64,000 bases of DNA from NCBI RefSeq assembly GCF_910592395.1, contig NC_088317.1:3286001-3350000 (forward strand). The letters run 5' to 3'. The translations under genes were made by a program, and so were the position numbers. The first letter of the stretch is position 1. Each line of letters begins with the position of its first letter. The notes under the pieces were generated by a model. The model had not been told where the DNA came from, did not search any database, and worked only from the letters and a program-made list of their open reading frames with translations. Source of the stretch: Lineus longissimus. Its lineage: Eukaryota; Nemertea; Pilidiophora; Heteronemertea; Lineidae. This document shows positions 47,055-58,346 of this stretch, one piece after another.

Positions 47055-48793
47055 GTTGGAAAAACTTAATTTCGATAATGACAGCCACTAAACAATTGAC
47101 CATTTTGCATATCACTTCATCAGTTTCCTTAAGTTTTTGGTAGGTGACATTATTGTAATTGTAGATTCTGAAAAAAGAAGAGCAGATTAAACCAAAAATA
47201 TAAGGAGAGCCAGCAGAAATAACTTTTAAGTACATTATATTACTACACTTTTGTGGACTGTTATTGGAAAATTCGCTAAATCTTTCAGACTTTTTATTTT
47301 TGAGATTCATGAAAATTTCGAAAAGCACCCGAATAGTAATTTGATTTATGGATGTTTGTTTACAAATAAATTGACTTTCATAATATTAACAAAAGTAAAT
47401 GTAAATCACTACTTCTCTCAAAACGGAGAGTCTCAAAATCTGATCTATAGTGCAATCCTTAACCCTAACAGACTAAACAAATCAAGAGAGAACCAGAATT
47501 GCCACATTGGCACATTGGCATATTTGTTGTATTGATTTTTATATAAATCACTCCAATGACAGGATTTTCAGTACACTTAAGTAAGGTCAGTCCAGGAGTG
47601 TTCATTATAACCTGTCAAACAACATTGATTAATTCTGGAACTGTCTGTGTTACTGTCCTATTTGGATGTAGGGCAGGTAATTTCACTTAAAAGTGCAATC
47701 ACTGGACTCAAGACTTTATGCCTATGGGTTATTTATTGATCAATCGGGATGAAGAGGTCAGGTTTACATTTTATGTCATTCAACTAGAAATGCGCTAAAT
47801 TTAGTTAAGAATGTCTTCTACCACTGACTGTGTATTGCCAACAGCCTGTAGAGCAAACCATTTGCACTACAACAATGTGGATGGGGCAAAAGTACTCTTC
47901 ATTACGTCTTCGGCATGGAAAACTCCCTGGGAAACTTGGGCTTCAAACCTCGAAGTCGAACATTGTTACATCAGTCAACAACATATTCGATTCCAACGTA
48001 TGGTGGCGGTGTCATCGTCGTGACATTTCTGAGATTGCATAATCATACGTTATCTATTTACATCTTTGCAAGTCAATGCCATACAATGCATGCATGAACC
48101 TGGTATATAACAAACACTGATGCCGAGATGGTTACCGACTACTGTATCCAGGGTATAGGCCTACTACTTCATTACCAGACGAAGCCGGAGTTGATCATCT
48201 CATCGCATTGATGAAGTAAGACACACACACACACACACGCACACGCACAGTCACACGAACTGTGTTCACTGGCATTCATGAATGAAATACATCTTCATGC
48301 ATTCATGGCATTGGCATATGATATTTCTGATGACATAAAAATGAGAAAACTCATCATAAATCAACTCCCAGAGCCACACCACCTCTAAGTATGTGAGTTA
48401 GCTACACACTGTCGAAACAACTTAGACTTGTTGATCATATTTAGACGCTAAAATTAAAAAATTAACCAACCAGTTTTTAGAAAATGGGGAAATAGAGGAC
48501 ACAAAATTGACAAATGTTACAAAATTTCATCCAGCTGACTGTGGTTTATTGAACACCAGCTTTCAAAACATTTTTTAAAAATTTTAAAAATCTTCTAATG
48601 TATTTCATGTAATATGCATTTTTAGATAAATAAAGACTTGGTTAAGTCTATATTAAAAAATAAAGGTGAATAATTGTTTATTATTGCTTGTTTCTGCCAT
48701 AAATCAGCGTTGTTATATCCACCAAATGAGAGTTGATTTGTTAAACTCATTCTCGTTTCCCGGAAGGCACTAGGGCGAGGTTGAATAGCAGAA
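47055..48793. promoter_or_regulatory. Shared ABCC5 / CFAP300 upstream region
   Basis: 1,739 bp between divergent starts. A (CA)n microsatellite lies at about 48220-48252. Close to the CFAP300 ATG an ETS-like CCCGGAAGG lies at 48758-48766. A TAGGCCTA palindrome is at 48156-48163. Open frames near 47811-48042 show no family resemblance. Confidence 0.4.
48220..48252. repeat. (CA)n microsatellite
   Basis: ACACACACAC run with a few G interruptions near its end. Confidence 0.9.
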
Positions 48794-51353
48794 ATGCAGT
48801 CGAAATTTAGTTTTCAGCACCTCAAAAGCAAGAATTTCCCCTCTATCGAAGGGAAAGATGCTCAAGATTTTCTCATGAAATGGTTAATTATATACCAGAT
48901 CACCATTTGCATTTGATTAGGTCAAAGAAAGCTAAAGAGTTACCGAACCATCAGGAAAAGGAGTGAAAAGTTTGACACTTGACAATGACATCCCATGGTC
49001 TTGACTGACTTTTGAGCTGTTGAGTTGAGGCTTGTCGTCACTCACAGTCCGAATCTAATGCTCACACTGTCACTGTGAGTGTGGCAGTGTGTGGTGTGGC
49101 TCGGCTGCATGCTTGCAAACGGAGAATGTCAGTCCCAAAGTCCCATGATTCTGTACGTTAACCACCCAGATGCACAAAAGCAATCTTCTTGAAAGTATAT
49201 CATGTGCACACTCGGAAGGCCTAGCATGCCTAGGCCACCTTAAGACAATGCCATAAGCCCTTTTGACCCTTTGTTCCAGGTGAAACTCCTGACTGGTCAG
49301 TACCCTAACAACTTCAACGAAATCTGCCGTTGTAGAGTCAAAAAGAAATAGGCCTACATTATGAGGCGGTGTGAAGATAAAAATAAGTATGAATTTTCCG
49401 TCGTGTTGTCAATCCCCCGATTATCTCAAATGAGTTGAGAAGGGTGAGCAACATCACAGGGAGGCATCTGGGGGTCTAATGCACTCCTCCCAAAAATATG
49501 GCTATTTTGATTTGGTCTGTATCTTAATTATGATTGTACGTTATTTTCGGTTTCAGGGGCATGAAAGGACGCATCAAAGCACAGACCTTCAGCTTTGATC
49601 AGCAGTTCCAAACATACCAGAAAGAAGATTTTGCAAAGGTTAGTTCAGTTAGAGTATGCCCCAAATGTGGGGTATAAAATTAGAGCAGTTGGTCAGTAGT
49701 CTAAGGGCATGATCTATAATTCCAAATAAATAGCATACACAAACTTTCTTTTTGATTTTAGTAAGTAGAGTACTTTAATTTCGTATGTAGTAGCAAAAAA
49801 TTGCTACAGCTCGCTCAGTTGTTGTCATGTATAAAACTTGTCACCTTTTATTTCAGGCTTTCTTTGAGGACCCAGAAGTTCAGCAAAATCTACAAGTTGT
49901 GTCTTCAGGGGGGAAGTGGTCAAGCTTTGGTGAGGTCCTTTATCAGTCTGGGTATCCATAGACTGTTTTCTTGTGGACTTGTGGCGTCATGACCTTGTGA
50001 CCTGCCGATTTTTATTATCATGATTATTGCAAATCTTAGTACCGGTAATCCGTGAAGTCTGCAAAAATTGGACAGTTTACAGCAGTCACCTGTGATCATT
50101 TACCTCTTTGTTTCAATCAGCACTTGTCTTCACCTCTTCCCTCAGGTACAAAAGTTGAAAAAGTTTCCATCGCACCAGTTCCTTGCACGGTGATCTCCAT
50201 GGAATTCTTCGATCGTCTCTACGGAGAGATCGCCAGACAAGAGACGGGACATATTAAAAAATGCTTCGATGAGTATGTGGGGGACACAATAATCTCTGAT
50301 GAGCTGAGAAAGGTAAGCATAACTATAGGGGGGCAACCTCTCAACACTGAGTCTAACGTACTGCTCTCGCATGTCAACTTTCTTGTAGGACTACTAGTCT
50401 GGTTTCACCTCGTACAGTAGAGACACCTGTACCTGTAAAGAAGAACTAAAACGTCTGAAGACAGATTGTGCTATTGTCTCTACTATCACTTACAGTGGGC
50501 GGGGTTGTACAAAACATAAATGATCTAAAGCGCAGAGGTTTGTGGTTGTGTTTTGTGTGTGACTATTCTTCTTCTTCTGCGTTCAGCCTCCCTGTACTGT
50601 ATCTTCAGTCTAGTGACTGACATAAAGTGCCTTTTTGGTACAGTGACTACTAATTGTACCACTTTACCTTACATTTCTGGTTGCTGCACCCATAATTGTA
50701 CCACTTTACTTTAGTTTTCTGGGTACCATGGCTATAACTCTACCACTTTACCTTATCTATCACATTGCAGGTACTCCTCCTGGAGGAATCAGAAAACTAT
50801 GAACTGTTCAGCGAAGCTGAAAGAGAGGAGTTCTTGTTCAGGATATTCACCCATATTTGTATTGGGGGTGAAGTGTGTCAGTTTGAGGACTTCATCACAC
50901 CTTATCTTGACATGGCTAAGGCTGTGTATAAGGAGTTAGTCAGGTTAGTATATCATGCCCTGAGCGGGGGGGAGGGGGGCTGGGGTTGGTTGGTGAAGTG
51001 TGTCAGTTTGGGGGCCTCGTCACGCCTTGTCTTGATACAGCTAAAGGTTTTGTGTAAAGACTTTGTAGACAGGTTGGTATCTCATGCCTTAAGCTGGGGG
51101 GGGCTGATTCTGTTGGTGAATTGTATTCTTTGTGGGACATAATTTTGCCTCCTCTTGGCCGTTTTATACAATGTACAAAACATGATAGTGCTGGTAGGAT
51201 GACACAGTCAAATAAAAAGCCAGAGACAGATTCTGCTGTGCCACCATGATTTTCCAAATAATCACCCCATAAGATTTTATTTTCAGTGTCGTGAAGGATA
51301 GTGAAACGAAAAAGCTTAGGGTAATATCACATGCTTTTAGAGTCACAGCAGCG
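48794..51353 (+). CDS. CFAP300: Cilia- and flagella-associated protein 300 (last exon not found)
   Basis: Six exons: 48794-48882, 49557-49638, 49857-49929, 50146-50312, 50771-50943, 51287-51353, joining in phase to 217 residues. The order matches CFAP300 (C11orf70): start MQSKFSFQHLKSKNF, then MKGRIKAQTFSFDQQFQTYQ, FFEDPEVQQNL, the SMEFFDRLYGEI segment, EREEFLFRIFTHICIGGEVC, and SHAFRVTAA before a good GTAAGTC donor. The family's final roughly 50 residues (a CYPS...NHxQTFSY-type end) should follow in a last exon; I could not find it in the remaining 12.6 kb. The protein helps assemble axonemal dynein arms; loss causes primary ciliary dyskinesia in humans. Exon 1 uses a weak GTTAAT donor, needed for phase. 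A decayed copy of the exon 5 end lies in intron 5. Confidence 0.9.
50600..50757. repeat. Tandem repeat in CFAP300 intron 4
   Basis: About three diverged units of roughly 57 bp built on GTACCACTTTACCTTA and a TTTCTGGKTGC-like block. Confidence 0.6.
50991..51090 (+). pseudogene. Decayed partial duplicate of CFAP300 exon 5
   Basis: GGTGAAGTGTGTCAGTTTGG and the following 80 bp repeat the 3' end of exon 5 (50868-50943) and its donor flank, 123 bp downstream. The copied frame reads GEVCQF, then diverges and meets a stop, so it is a dead exon copy. Confidence 0.75.
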
Positions 51354-51711
51354 GTAAGTCACTTTCTATATCTACATGTATTTCACACAAATGTTTTATC
51401 TAACGATAACAATAATACAACAAGTCTGGATTAAAAGTAACTAGAAACTTTATTCTACAAAGAGGAGATACAGTATGTACATGTGATTATATTCGACTGA
51501 CAGTTACATGTGCATATTCCCTAGTTAGGTTCGCAAGCTATTTCTACCAATTTCAGCAACAAGACTCCCTTTTTGTGAATTTTCTCGGTATACCATCAAG
51601 AATTGTCCAAAGCAGGGTCATTCGAATCTCCGACCCCCACCCTGGTGACGCCTATAATGTTCAAAGCAATATCAAGAATTGATAAAGACTGGTCTTTATT
51701 CATTGTTGGTA
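51354..51711. other. Downstream of CFAP300 exon 6
   Basis: After a TTTCAG at 51556 a phase-0 frame of about 40 codons runs to a stop, but it does not resemble the CFAP300 C-terminus. It is either chance or a replaced terminal exon. Confidence 0.3.
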
Positions 51712-51889
51712 CAGTGGAACCTCCCTTAGCGGACACCTCTCTATTAAGGACAACCTCTCTATTAAGGACACTAGTTTTGGTCCCAAATTTGTTGTTTCAA
51801 TTCAATTTGACCTCTCTAATCAGGACACCTCTCTATTAAGGACAGCACTAGTCAGCCCCGAAGGTGTCCTTAATAGAGAGGTTCTACTG
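51712..51889 (+). mobile_element. Tigger/pogo-like MITE, best-preserved copy
   Basis: 178 bp flanked by TA on each side. The terminal inverted repeats are CAGTGGAACCTCCC and its near complement ending GAGAGGTTCTACTG. The inside has two CCTCTCTATTAAGGACA units and a subterminal inverted GGTGTCCTTAATAGAGAGG. TA target site and CAGT...CCTC ends suggest the pogo/Tigger branch of Tc1/mariner. No transposase. Confidence 0.82.
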
Positions 51890-52713
51890 TACAACAAAGC
51901 AGACTAGACCACCAAGTGAATACCTTTGATATATGTATGTGTGATGTAAAATTAATATGAGATGAAATTTTTGTATATTTTCACATATAGGCATTTTCTG
52001 TCATTGCCTAGCTTTAATTCCACATGTTCTATAAAATTTGAATATGGCACCTTTTGTTACTCAAGGGACAATGTGTACACACTTATACATGATGAATCCC
52101 TCCCTAGATGTCTCTGGTGCAGAAATTGTCATCTGAGACCAATGGTTTCTCTTGCTGATAGTTGTTCGTTAAGTAACCAGATGTCCCTGTTTGAAAGTTA
52201 GTTCCCTAGTTCCATCATAACGACCCACTCATTGGTGGTGTTCTTTGAAGAAGGTTCCACAAATAATGCCTAAGAGCAATCCTGAGCCTTGACAGACTAC
52301 AGTCTAAAACTCTTAAAGTCACCCAAGAAGAAATGTACGGTTACGTACCTTCATTAGCCAACGGTCATCACCTTCATTTCTTTTGGATGGCTACTAAATC
52401 ATAGCTTTGTCTGTTGCGAGGGTTAGGACAAGATTTATGGCCGCAGACACAAAGCATTATGACAACATCTCCGTGGACGTTGGACATGTTTATTAGTCTC
52501 TCTTGTTAGTGTACCTGTATACTCTACATTCACCGGTCTAAGACTGTTTCGAAAAAAAATCCTAATCGACAAAAATCGGAGTGTCATTTTCTCATGAAAG
52601 AGTGTGTAGCTTTCTACTTCAAGTCATGGACAGTTGATGTAATAGATTGTTTGTATACATGTGAAGTTCAATGTGGCATCCTTGATTTGCCACTGTCATT
52701 TCTTCACTCTTAG
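51890..52713. other. Intergenic / 3' UTR of the four-pass protein gene
   Basis: TTTATT at 52489-52494 reads as AATAAA on the minus strand, 220 bp past the stop at 52714. Nothing else recognised. Confidence 0.4.
52489..52494 (-). terminator. Polyadenylation signal AATAAA
   Basis: Minus-strand hexamer about 220 bp beyond the stop of the 52714-53853 gene. Confidence 0.5.
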
Positions 52714-53853
52714 TCATACATTCGTCGCAGTCACTGGTTTCACCGTGGTGGCGTCCTCTTCTGGTCTGACGTGGAACTTTTTGTGTTTGATTTCCGAACG
52801 AATGCATATGGCCTTTTTGTCTAATAAACATAAAATAATTGCGCATAGAAGGTGTATCGTGGCACTAACGAGAAGGACGATGACGGTCAGGTCTTTATAA
52901 AATCCGAAATGGGATTTTGTGTGTTGCATTACGTCCTCGAAACATAGTTCCCGTTTCGCGATCACAGACTTGACGGAGAAACCGCTGCTCTCCAATAAGA
53001 ATTCTTCAGTTACGTTCAAGTGTTTTTTCACTGATAATTCCTGTCCGTCTTTGAAAATGACGTATTCCGGTTTCCCCGTCACAAATACCGTTGATTTTGG
53101 CGTCACGTCATGTGCGTGATCAGGCACATTGTAAAACTGTCTATCCATGTCTTGCACCCTCGGACTATCACTCTGTTTCAATGGCCCATACTTGCCATAC
53201 TTGCCCATTCCAATGTTCACGGCGTCAAATTCACCATTTTGAGACTTTGGCATGAGTTTTCCCGACATGGTCACATTGCATGCGGTGAGCTTGACATGGT
53301 AGACGATGTCACATGAGGGGAAATGGAGCCCCAAATGATACCAGCAGGGCATCGTCATATTATCACGGAGTTTCTCACACCCGATCAACTGCTGCGTCTG
53401 CATTGGAAGGAAATTCTTCAAATAGCGATTCATTGGAGCGGAAAACTGTATGTACAAACCTAAAACGAATTCACCTGCTAAAACCATCAATAATAACGCC
53501 GCTAACGTTTTCGTGCTTGCACACGTCACTGCGCACAGCAGTGAGAAGACCACAGAACAGCCAGCAAAGGCAGGAATCCCCATACGCGAACACGCATCTC
53601 CCGCTGGGAAACAGGCACTATAGTGTAGATTAAGCCGGCACGAACTCACTAAGTTTATCCCGCCCGCAGTCTGTCCGCCAGCCAGCAGTAGTAGAAACAT
53701 CCCCAGGCCGGCTATCAGGTACCGGTTCAACCGTATGTCCTGGCGTATGTGTTTCCACGGGATCTTACTGAGTGATAACGACTTCCTCAGCTTTGAGACG
53801 TCCCGCTTGGGTGTCAGCAAAGCCGAAAACATATTTGAATCCGAGTCTTGCAT
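52714..53853 (-). CDS. Four-pass membrane protein, tetraspanin-shaped but without CCG; family unknown
   Basis: Single-exon frame of 379 residues. Four hydrophobic segments: about 44-66, 91-112, 116-138 and 321-344. Residues 139-320 form one large loop, outside the cell if the basic N-terminus (KRDVSKLRKSLSLSK) is inside. The loop carries three N-glycosylation sequons (Asn165, Asn193, Asn280) and cysteines at 159, 170, 181, 192 and 304; the small first loop has Cys72, Cys81 and Cys88. The C-terminal tail of about 35 residues is charged, then Thr/Val-rich. Topology is like tetraspanins, but the diagnostic CCG and PXXC motifs are missing. It may be a divergent tetraspanin-like or claudin-like protein; I do not recognise it. 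It lies opposite to and downstream of CFAP300. Confidence 0.78.
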   Translation of the reverse strand: MQDSDSNMFSALLTPKRDVSKLRKSLSLSKIPWKHIRQDIRLNRYLIAGLGMFLLLLAGGQTAGGINLVSSCRLNLHYSACFPAGDACSRMGIPAFAGCSVVFSLLCAVTCASTKTLAALLLMVLAGEFVLGLYIQFSAPMNRYLKNFLPMQTQQLIGCEKLRDNMTMPCWYHLGLHFPSCDIVYHVKLTACNVTMSGKLMPKSQNGEFDAVNIGMGKYGKYGPLKQSDSPRVQDMDRQFYNVPDHAHDVTPKSTVFVTGKPEYVIFKDGQELSVKKHLNVTEEFLLESSGFSVKSVIAKRELCFEDVMQHTKSHFGFYKDLTVIVLLVSATIHLLCAIILCLLDKKAICIRSEIKHKKFHVRPEEDATTVKPVTATNV

Positions 53854-56219
53854 AAGTGTGACGTTCCTACAGATCTATGAAATACGAAATTAATCCATTC
53901 GTTTTGTTTTGAATCCTTGAAACGTTCACACTGTAACTTGTTTCATCTGCTCAGTTTAAATCGTTTGCGTCTCTGTGAATCCACTGATGACAACAGATCA
54001 GCCTTTGCTGCTGACTCTCTGCAGCTTCTTTGTAGTTTGAGTATCAGTCAGTCCTTTTCCCACCTGCAAAATATAAAGAAAAAGCATTTACCTTTCATGC
54101 TAGGAAGTTTAACAATATGCAGTTTGGAGATCTTTTCCCTGAAATTCATAAAGTTTGATCGCCCGTAACCTCTCCTCATGTCGTAACAGAGTCCGGGTCG
54201 GCGGTGGGGATCCAAAACTTGAGGGTCAAGATGACTTTATTCATGTTATTAGCAGACACCAGACCAGGTATTGACTACTATTCTAAGCAGAGACAATCAA
54301 CTCCTCTGTGATTGATTTGCGAGATCGAATCACCCCTGAGCAGATTGCCTATGTGACTTTCGAGTTCGTCCTCTCATGGCGATTACATACCTAATGACTG
54401 GAACCGATTCGGCAATTGCCAATGGTTCGATCGGTGCGGTTGGAGTGATGGTGCTGGGAAAAAACGACATGAGAAAATTCCATCTTTCTAAGCAAGAACA
54501 TACTTTCAATGTCAAAGATGCCACTATCACCGATCGTTCAATCAGACGTGGTGGAGTTGAGGTTGCTGCTATGAAAACAACATCAACAAACTTTGTCTTT
54601 CCAAGCAGGAGCATATCCTTTCGATGTCGGAGCTCACCCTGACTAAAATGTGAACATCACTTTGTCTCTGTGTGCCATTTCCAGTCAGCCGCTATACCTG
54701 CTGAGAAGTGCCTGAGATTGTTCAGTGCCTGAGATGGTTCAGTGCATTCCTGGGGACTAAACCACATTCACAGAACCCGGAGCAACAGTTTCCAATCACC
54801 AGACACCAAACCAAAGTATTGACTACTCAGCAAGCGGAGACAATCAACCGCTTTAGGATCGATCTCCGAGATCGAATCATTCCTTAGCAGATTGTCTATA
54901 TGTGACTGTCGAGGCTCGTCTTCAAGGCTATTACACACCTAACGACTGAGAACTGATGTGGCTGTCATCAATCTTTCAATCAGGGCGTGTAGGGCTGAGG
55001 TTACTGTGATAACAGCATCAACAAACTTTGATGGTGAAAATATTTCCGGGCAGGAACAAATTGTACCTGCTGACAGGGTTGCGTGGAACAATAACTTATT
55101 ACTACTAGTTCTTGTTTGAACCTACCAGTGAATAGATATGTTCGGCTTTCACACTTGAGTTACAGACCGATGTTGTAGTCAGTGCGAAAGGTGACTATAG
55201 AGACAGCCTACACATCCAACTCAGCCATCATAGGCAGTATGATATAATTGCGTCGAGACCTACTCTACTCTGACATCACATAAAGTGTCATGAGTATAAC
55301 AAGTAGAGTTTGTAATCTCGTTGCAACCAGTGATGGAAGCGTGATTGGAGATGTCAGTATCACGCTTGAGTTGTGGCTGGTGTCTGTCAATAGGGCCGAG
55401 ACAACTGTAAAGATACTCGTAAATGTCCAACACAGCAATTATAGTCTGAAACATGTAATTGCTTTTAGACATACTGTCATCTGACAAAACTTTCCTTGTC
55501 TTGGGTATGCCACGTTGAGTTCATGATCCCCTGGCTACCAGTGAGAAGACTTGTGGCGTTTCACATGTGAGTTCCAGCCCAATGCTCTCGCCCATTCAAA
55601 GGCAATCATTACCCCCCCCCCCCCCCCCGGGACTGACAACATCACCCAGCTAGACAGGAAGCAACAGGTGACCATCTCCTGTCTACAAACAGGGCACTGG
55701 ACTCAGAAAACTCCTTCACAATTTGTGGTAGCCTTAGGCCGTGATGAATTACAAGTTCGGTTTGAGAGATTAATAAACAGTCGTCATTGACCATCGTGTA
55801 ATTGCATTGAGAGTTCCCGCCCCCAGACTTGGGTTATCTCAATCCCAGGTGCCTGACTTATTGTGATCTCTTCCCAGTGACACGGAATGTTATTTTCACA
55901 CTCGAGCAGTGATGTTGAGTGTTGCCTCAGGGTTGTGGTGGTCTAACCCAATCAGACAGAATGACAGCCTCCTTTGGGGAACCATGAGCAGAAATTGGTA
56001 GTTGAAAACTAGTATAGTTGTTTGGTATTTCAAGGGGTCTTTCATAGGGGATTACTGTTGACTTGGTGTCTATTTGATATCCATTATTCCAGGCTTCCAT
56101 TAAGCCCAGCCTCCGGAGGCTTCTAGCTGACACGGGCTGCATCTACGCATGAATAATGATGATGAATCTTTACTGCTTCATCTATCCGAGACGGTGGATG
56201 GCCTAACAGTGCCATACTA
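53854..56219. other. Intergenic with a diverged segmental duplication and C homopolymer
   Basis: Segments 54257-54420 and 54801-54960 share order and wording (ATTGACTACT, GAGACAATCAAC, GAGATCGAATCA, GCAGATTG, TGACT). A run of 17 C lies at 55612-55628. No gene seen. Confidence 0.5.
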
Positions 56220-56394
56220 CAGTAAAACCTCTATATCAAAGACATCCTTAGTACAGACAAGTGCTGTCCTTAATAGGGAGGTGTTCTGATTAAAGGAGCT
56301 AAGTTCAGTAATGATTACCAATTTGGGACCAAATGCAGTGTCCTTAGAAAGGGTGTTTTTGATAGTGGGGTGTCTGCTATGAGAGATTCCACTG
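56220..56394 (-). mobile_element. Tigger/pogo-like MITE, reversed copy
   Basis: 175 bp between TA dinucleotides, beginning CAGTAAAACCTCTATATC and ending GAGAGATTCCACTG. The internal order is that of the 51712 copy read on the minus strand. Confidence 0.78.
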
Positions 56395-57942
56395 TATTTG
56401 GCAGTCTGAAAGCACTGTGAGTCCCCTCGCTGAAGTCCCAACGCCCCCATATACATGTGCATGTATAGAATACCAATATTCAAGATGGATTGCCGCTGAT
56501 CGGATATGGGACACAAGATTTCTATCATCCGTACCAAATGTCTCTATGATAATCACACAGCTACAAACGTCATCAATACTGGTCAGTGTATAATACTGGT
56601 CAGCTTCAAATCATAGCAAGACATATAGCTGACCATTAGCTCAGGGTTCTCCATTCAGTTTTCTGATAGCCGTGTGCTAAACTTACATTTTCTTGAGATT
56701 GACGTTTTCCTCAGTTTTTAGTGCACCACAGCTTCAACGATCTTGGTCTGGCAGCATATAATTTTTTGTCTGGTGATAATGTCTAAACTACATTTGGTCT
56801 GGTGGCCGACCAGCATAAAATGGGAAGTAGAGAGGACTGTCAGCTGTTTATGGCTATGGGTCAATGGAATTTTTGCAAAACTTTGTGTGTACATGTTTTT
56901 CGGGTGGCTCCTGGATGACCGCCTTGTTTTGTCTCCACAGTGTGATTTGATCATGGTGGCTAATTTTGGTGTGGATTCTTAACTGTATGACGTCATAGAA
57001 TTCCCCCCTTAATACCAAACACACCTTTGTGTTTGAGGTGACAACACATTATATGACTGCAAACACCACAATCCCCATTGTCAGAACCACCAAACATCAT
57101 ACTGAAATCTATCATCATTATGCCCCCAATTCCCAGTGTGGATAAAGTATTTTACAGCATCCAACGAGCCGCGGGACCGCCCATAACACGGAACACTTAA
57201 TTAACTAATAACCCTAATCACCGCAACTAGCGATTAGAGAGTTGAGCCAGTTCGTATCGTATACCCCGCTGATACCGAAATATCACCGCTTAATCCCGAT
57301 AAGACCGGCCGATGCTGGGATGCGTACATAATTGCCCGACCCATCACTCCTCCATCCTCCATGGCAAGAGATGTAGAGTCTGTTTCGCCCTGTCTGGTCG
57401 TAATATGTGTACATGGATGTACTCTGTTTGAATGTGAGCAGAGTATGAAGATTCCAGAAATAACTAGGTCGAAAAAGATGTGTTAGTTTGATTGTCTAAA
57501 GGTCAAAGTTTGCTCATTTGAATGTTTGGAATTGGCGAATTTAGCATTTGAATTTGCTTCCAATACCTGCTATGAGTTAAATGTCTCAGATGACAAGCAA
57601 GAGGCAGAAATGTCATAACTGATGTTGTGAGTAATTTGACACAGCTTTACAATAATTTCGAAAATTTGTATTCAAGTTATAATCGTCAAAATTAACGCTG
57701 ACTTACTTGGCCTTTAGTTTAATTAGTGTGCAGATGATCACAGCCAGGGATGAGACGACCATCTGTCTAGTGTCTGGCAAAGGGAAACAGCCATATAACC
57801 ATGGTAACACAATTTTGGATTCGACACGAGTACCACAGAGGTGATTGAGTTGTCGCCTCTGTATATGGGGGGTGGGTGTATTGCGGGATCGTCACATGAT
57901 GTGTGGGTGGGACGAGATAGGGCCCGATGCCAGATTAACAGA
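56395..57942. other. Intergenic, no gene seen
   Basis: The segment 57160-57350 is more GC/CpG-rich and has several TAAT/ATTA cores. It may be regulatory, but nothing definite can be said. Confidence 0.3.
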
Positions 57943-58346
57943 CTGATTGGCGTCGGACCAGAGGAGACTGGAATTAGTATCAATCACGATGGCCTCATCG
58001 TTATAAGACATAGGCCCAGTGACAGAGAGGTCCTCTGGTCTAACTGATTGGTGTCGGACCAGAGGAGACTAGAATTCGTACCAATCTTGATGGCCTCATC
58101 GTTATAAGACATAGGCCCAGTGACAGAGAGGTCCTCTGGTCCAACTGATTGGTGTCGGACCAGAGGAGACTGGAATTTGTACCAATCTTGATGGCCTCAT
58201 CGTTATTAGACATAGGCCCAGTGACAGAGAGGTCCTCTGGTCAGACTGATTGGCGTCGGACCAGAGAAGACTGGAATTCGTACCAATCACGATGGCCTCA
58301 TCGGTATTGGGCATAGGCCCAGTGACAGAAAGGTCCAAGGGCCAAG
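57943..58346. repeat. 101-bp tandem repeat, four copies
   Basis: Units start at 57943, 58044, 58145 and 58246 (CTGATTGGYGTCGGACCAGA). Each unit contains GGACCAGAGGA and its complement TCCTCTGGTC at the far end, so every unit can fold back or pair with its neighbour. The last unit is degraded at its 3' end. Confidence 0.95.

Noticed and set aside
48220-48252. CRISPR-like or structured repeat
   Set aside because: It is a plain CA microsatellite; no CRISPR array or prokaryotic feature occurs in this eukaryotic window.
51557-51680. Candidate last exon of CFAP300 after TTTCAG
   Set aside because: In phase and open for about 40 codons, but the peptide lacks the conserved CFAP300 C-terminal motif.
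53313-53633. Plus-strand frame over the four-pass gene
   Set aside because: Antisense shadow of the 379-residue frame.
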